Shown: in pieces, positions 34,683-37,685 of the stretch | Numbering within the stretch: position 1 is the first letter of the stretch | How the letters are laid out: the number at the start of each line of letters is the position of its first letter | Origin: Anaerolineae bacterium UTCFX2 | Lineage (GTDB): Bacteria > Chloroflexota > Anaerolineae > Anaerolineales > UBA4823 | Assembly (NCBI GenBank): GCA_002050125.1 | Contig: MWTA01000017.1 | Span: forward strand, 1-37,685 | DNA: 37,685 bases | Reading direction: 5' to 3' | Position numbers and translations under genes: made by a program | The notes under the pieces: model-generated | Databases searched by the model: none | What the model was told of the DNA's origin: nothing | The model's input: only the letters and a program-made list of their open reading frames with translations

Positions 34683-35934
34683 AGGGCTCTTCGGCGCTAC
34701 TTTAGGCTTCTTCGTCGGTTTTGCATCCGTCGCATTGTTTGGCGCAACCGCGAGCAAGTTCAACGAGGTGATGCAGTTGTCTCCGGTGATGATCGGGGTG
34801 CTGGTCGCGATCCCTTCACTCTCCGGTTCTTTGCTGCGCATCCCTTTTGGCGCCTGGGTAGATGTGGTAGGCGGTCGCAAGCCATTCCTCGTCCTGCTCT
34901 GGTTGTCGGTGGCAGGCATGGCGGGGCTGCTTGGCGTGACCCATTTCCTCTATCCCGAAAAGTTGAACGCCGCGATGCTTCCGCTGGTGCTTACGTTGGG
35001 CTTTCTCTGTGGCTGCGGAATCGCCACATTCTCAGTGGGCATCAGCCAGGTTTCTTACTGGTTTTCCCAAAAACGGCAGGGAACCGCCCTGGGTATCTAT
35101 GCGGGGCTTGGAAATCTGGCGCCGGGCATTTTCTCGCTGATTCTGCCTTTTGCCATCACCGGGTTAGGTCTGTCGGGCGCATATCTAGCCTGGCTCATTT
35201 TTCTGCTGATCGGAACCGTGCTGTATCACATCTTCGGATTGAACGCGCCTTACTTTCAATTCCGGGCGCAGGGCGCCTCGCCCGAAAAAGCCCATGCGCT
35301 GGCGCGTGAAGCGGGGCAGGAGATCTTTCCTAAAGGGAATTCGCTGCAAAGCCTGGCGATGGCGGGGCGCAACCCGAAGACCTGGATGCTGGTTCTGATC
35401 TATTTCACGACTTTCGGGGGCTATATCGCGCTGACCGCCTGGTTCCCCACTTATTGGAAGTCCTATTACATGACCACGCCCGTAATGGCAGGTATGCTGA
35501 CCGCCATGTTCTCCCTGCTCGCCTCTTTGATCCGCGTGGGCGGAGGGTCGATCTCGGATCGATTGGGCGGCGTTCGCACGCTTGAGTTCGCTTTAATCGG
35601 GCTGCTGATCGGCGCGCTGGTTCTGGTATTCGCATCCAGCTATGCGCTGAGTATCACCGGCGCATTGATCATGGGCATTGGAATGGGCATTTCGAACGCC
35701 GCGGTGTTCAAGTTAATGCCGCAGTATGTCCCGAACGCAGTCGGCGGCGCCTCCGGCTGGATCGGCGGGCTGGGCGCGTTTGGCGGCTTCCTCGTGCCGC
35801 CTGTCTTGGGCATAATGGTGCGCAATCTGGGATCACCCGGATATGCGACCGGCTTCGTCCTGTTTGTCATTTTGGGAGCCGTGTCGCTCGCCCTCACCTA
35901 CGTGCTCAGCCGGCGCTCCGAGGCGCACGCCTGA
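34657..35934 (+). CDS. narK: NarK-type nitrate/nitrite transporter
   Basis: A 425-residue major facilitator protein with twelve predicted helices. Visible signatures are RIPFGAWVDVVGGRKP in the first half, GIYAGLGNLAPGIFS (nitrate signature of TM5) and GGLGAFGGFLVPP (the second, in TM11). It imports nitrate by proton symport or exchanges it for nitrite. It is the last intact gene of the island, with GGAGG eight bases upstream. No clear terminator follows it before the RHS debris. Confidence 0.93.
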   Translation: MEYSGNPDRGLFGATLGFFVGFASVALFGATASKFNEVMQLSPVMIGVLVAIPSLSGSLLRIPFGAWVDVVGGRKPFLVLLWLSVAGMAGLLGVTHFLYPEKLNAAMLPLVLTLGFLCGCGIATFSVGISQVSYWFSQKRQGTALGIYAGLGNLAPGIFSLILPFAITGLGLSGAYLAWLIFLLIGTVLYHIFGLNAPYFQFRAQGASPEKAHALAREAGQEIFPKGNSLQSLAMAGRNPKTWMLVLIYFTTFGGYIALTAWFPTYWKSYYMTTPVMAGMLTAMFSLLASLIRVGGGSISDRLGGVRTLEFALIGLLIGALVLVFASSYALSITGALIMGIGMGISNAAVFKLMPQYVPNAVGGASGWIGGLGAFGGFLVPPVLGIMVRNLGSPGYATGFVLFVILGAVSLALTYVLSRRSEAHA

Positions 35935-35984
35935 TCCGCGGAAACTAAAACAAACCGCTAGATTATGGCTGGAAAATAAAAAAA

Positions 35985-36641
35985 CCGGGGCGCTGGCGGA
36001 TCTGGCTTACGACGCCGAGAACCATCTGGTCTCGGTGAGCGGCGCGGCAACAGCCAGCTTCGTCTACAACGGGAACGGGCAGCGGGTGAAATCGACGGTG
36101 GCGGGGGTGACGACCGCCTTTATTGGCAACTACTACGAATGGCGCGGCAGCGCGGCGGCTTCGGTGAAGTATTATTACGCCGGCGGGACGCGCATTGCGA
36201 TGCGCACGGGGGGCGAAACGCCGAAGTACCTGTTGGGCGACCACCTGGGCAGCACGAGCGCGCTGGTCAACGCGGACGGGAGCGGGCTGCAGATGCAGGG
36301 CTACGTGCCCTGGGGCGAACCGCGCTTCAGCGGCGTGGGGACGGAGTACCAGTATACCGGGCAGTACCGGCAGCAAGCCCTGGGATTGGACTACTTCAAC
36401 GCCCGCTGGTACGACCCATGCTGGCGCGCTGGGCGCAGCCGGACAGCCTTGTGCCGCTGGCGAGCCAGGGCGTGCAGGCGTGGGACAGGTATGCGTTTGT
36501 CAACAATAATTCCATCAGGTACAACGATCCGGGAGGGCATTACGCCTGTGGAAGGGATTCGGGGATGGAAGGGGGATGCACTAATGAAAATGATCCTTTC
36601 ACACGGCAAGAATTAGAAGATGCGATTGAATATAATTATGA
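35985..36641 (+). pseudogene. RHS-repeat C-terminal core fragment, frameshifted and cut by an IS
   Basis: The translation from about 35985 has YD-repeat character (AYDAENHLVSVSG, FVYNGNGQRVKS) followed by the RHS-associated core (LLGDHLGSTSALV, GYVPWGEPRFSG, YTGQYRQQALGLDYFNARWYDP). At 36416-36418 one base is missing: the next frame continues as MLARWAQPDSLVP and AWDRYAFVNNNS. The sequence then enters a variable tip and is cut at 36642 by the insertion sequence. No start codon or N-terminal part is present next to narK. The parent would have been a large secreted or contact-dependent RHS protein; this copy cannot be functional. Confidence 0.85.
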
Positions 36642-36658
36642 TAGGAGTTACGCAGTTG
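36642..36658 (+). repeat. left terminal inverted repeat of the IS
   Basis: Seventeen bases identical to the reverse complement of 37669-37685. Beyond base 17 the two ends diverge. It marks the downstream end of the transposase gene. Confidence 0.92.
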
Positions 36659-37643
36659 CCTCCAAGGTGATACTCGGATGAGCCAGATAAGACTTGATCG
36701 CCGAACGAATAATGCCGGTTTTGGCATCCAACCAGGAAATACCTGTCTGCAGCCGATAGGCTTCCAGGCGCACAAAAGCACGGATTGCCAGGCCGATATG
36801 GTTGCGCTGCGAGACTTCCAGTCGATACTGCCCGCGCTCGATCCCAGTGAACTGCTTCAGGCCACGATGGTAGACTTCGATCTGCCAGGCATCCAGGGCA
36901 TACCAAGCCGCTTGTTCGATGGTCATATCCAGCCGGCTAGTGGCCCAATATTCCGCGTCGCCGTTTTTGGCGACTGTCCGAAACACCTTGATCCAGCCAT
37001 AGCCCTTGAGATGCACCTCCAAACCTTGTGGAGGGATGAAGATCTCGCGGATCGCCCGGTTGCCGCTACGATCGATGCTCACCTCCCGGTTCTCCTTCAA
37101 TTGGGTCAGCCAGTGCCAGCCAAAGGAGCGTACCAGCTTCAGGTTCGGCAGCCCCGCATACCAGCTGTCAAATGCCACCAGTTCCGGCTCGAAACCGCGC
37201 TCGTGAGCTTGCTCGATCATCTGTTGAAAATGGTCGTTCTTGCTCAAGCCATCCTGACTTTTGTTGTAGATGCGAAAGTCGCACGGCAAACGGCAATCCC
37301 GGTCGGTCCACACCAAGGAAATCAGATTGATCCCCTGGACTACCCCATGATGCTTGCCCGACCAGTGCCGAGTGACCAATGCCATATGTTGGGCGTAGGG
37401 CTTGTCCAGGGTGCTGTCATCGATCACCAATACTCCTTGCTTCATGTTCATCAGCGGTCGAACTTCTTGCCACAAACCCTGGCTGTCGGGCGGCAATCGC
37501 TGCAGCAGGCGCGTGTAAGCGTCATGCGCTGGAGCTCGCTCTTCAGCCGGGTGTGTTTGAGAGGCTTCTACGCTGCTAAACACTTTTTGAGCGGCGATCA
37601 GAAAGTTGATGTAGTCCATTTCATCGCATTTGGGCGGATTCAT
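36648..37643 (-). CDS. IS4/IS701-superfamily transposase
   Basis: A 331-residue transposase with an intact DDE pattern: GVLVIDDSTLDKPY (D75 or D76), VAFDSWYAG (D159) and WQIEVYHRGLKQFTGIERGQ (E256, with the YREK-like region of IS4 relatives). The WxIExxHRxLKQ-G-E-xxQ form resembles IS701. Length is slightly short for that family (about 370), but no motif is missing, so the gene may be active. The ATG at 37643 is 26 bases inside the right repeat and has no clear ribosome site. The stop reaches into the left inverted repeat. Confidence 0.88.
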   Translation of the reverse strand: MNPPKCDEMDYINFLIAAQKVFSSVEASQTHPAEERAPAHDAYTRLLQRLPPDSQGLWQEVRPLMNMKQGVLVIDDSTLDKPYAQHMALVTRHWSGKHHGVVQGINLISLVWTDRDCRLPCDFRIYNKSQDGLSKNDHFQQMIEQAHERGFEPELVAFDSWYAGLPNLKLVRSFGWHWLTQLKENREVSIDRSGNRAIREIFIPPQGLEVHLKGYGWIKVFRTVAKNGDAEYWATSRLDMTIEQAAWYALDAWQIEVYHRGLKQFTGIERGQYRLEVSQRNHIGLAIRAFVRLEAYRLQTGISWLDAKTGIIRSAIKSYLAHPSITLEATA

Positions 37644-37668
37644 GCTCGTAGTTTAGCATGCCCCTGCT

Positions 37669-37685
37669 CAACTGCGTAACTCCTA
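37669..37685 (-). repeat. right terminal inverted repeat of the IS
   Basis: Exact reverse complement of the left repeat, on the promoter side of the transposase gene. It is the last sequence in the window. Confidence 0.92.

Larger units (their letters stand above)
36642..37685 (-). mobile_element. complete 1,044-bp DDE insertion sequence
   Basis: Perfect 17-bp terminal inverted repeats lie at 36642-36658 (TAGGAGTTACGCAGTTG) and 37669-37685 (its reverse complement). They enclose a single transposase gene on the minus strand. The element has inserted into the RHS fragment. The window stops on the last base of the right repeat, so the target duplication cannot be checked. The family looks like the IS4/IS701 superfamily from the transposase motifs. 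Confidence 0.9.

Noticed and set aside
36678..37679. Plus-strand 333-codon frame opposite the transposase
   Set aside because: The minus strand carries an intact DDE transposase between the inverted repeats; the plus frame is its complement.

Overview
The window looks like a piece of chromosome from an uncultured Chloroflexota bacterium, probably class Anaerolineae. This is an inference from several signs: moderately high GC, an NBR1-type Ig-like lipoprotein, a DUF951 protein, many GTG/TTG starts, and a nar cluster with its own cytochromes. No rRNA or tRNA gene was seen. Product names rest on visible motifs and remembered families, not on database searches.

Layout. (1) Positions 216-446 hold a small Cys-rich protein gene. 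It converges on a minus-strand operon (507-3923) for an M50 protease, an HD-domain protein, a TyrA-like dehydrogenase and a Kbl-type aminotransferase. (2) Positions 4036-8721 (minus) form a potassium module: a KimA-like APC transporter, a KdpD kinase without the usual N-terminal KdpD domain, and a KdpE regulator. An 11-bp direct repeat sits just upstream of a -10 box in front of it. (3) Positions 8988-12209 (plus) run DUF951, NBR1-Ig lipoprotein, RsmI and a phosphoglucose/phosphomannose isomerase, each touching the next. (4) Positions 12181-17554 (minus) carry PAP2 phosphatase, NTP transferase, a quinate-dehydrogenase-like protein, a metallophosphoesterase, an amidase and a HAD hydrolase, with a 22-bp hairpin in the one long gap.

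(5) Positions 17812-35934 (plus) are the main feature: an approximately 18-kb nitrogen-oxide respiration island. It starts with a NarX-type sensor and a NarL regulator. A long gene train follows: GltD-like Fe-S flavoprotein, b6-type cytochrome b, subunit-IV-like cytochrome b, Rieske protein, triheme cytochrome c, a degenerate receiver-like protein, diheme (NarC-like) cytochrome c, NarG, NarH, NarJ, a hemerythrin-like protein, NarI, a DUF1360 protein and NarK. Apart from quinone synthesis this could be a complete chain: reductant to flavoprotein and quinone, a dedicated bc-type complex, c-type cytochromes, then a cytoplasm-facing NarGHI fed with nitrate by NarK. The same parts could also run in reverse as a nitrite-oxidising system with reverse electron transport; the sequence cannot settle the direction.

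(6) Positions 35935-37685 are debris: an RHS C-terminal fragment with a one-base frameshift, cut by a complete 1,044-bp insertion sequence whose 17-bp inverted repeats are both visible. The window ends on the last base of the right repeat.
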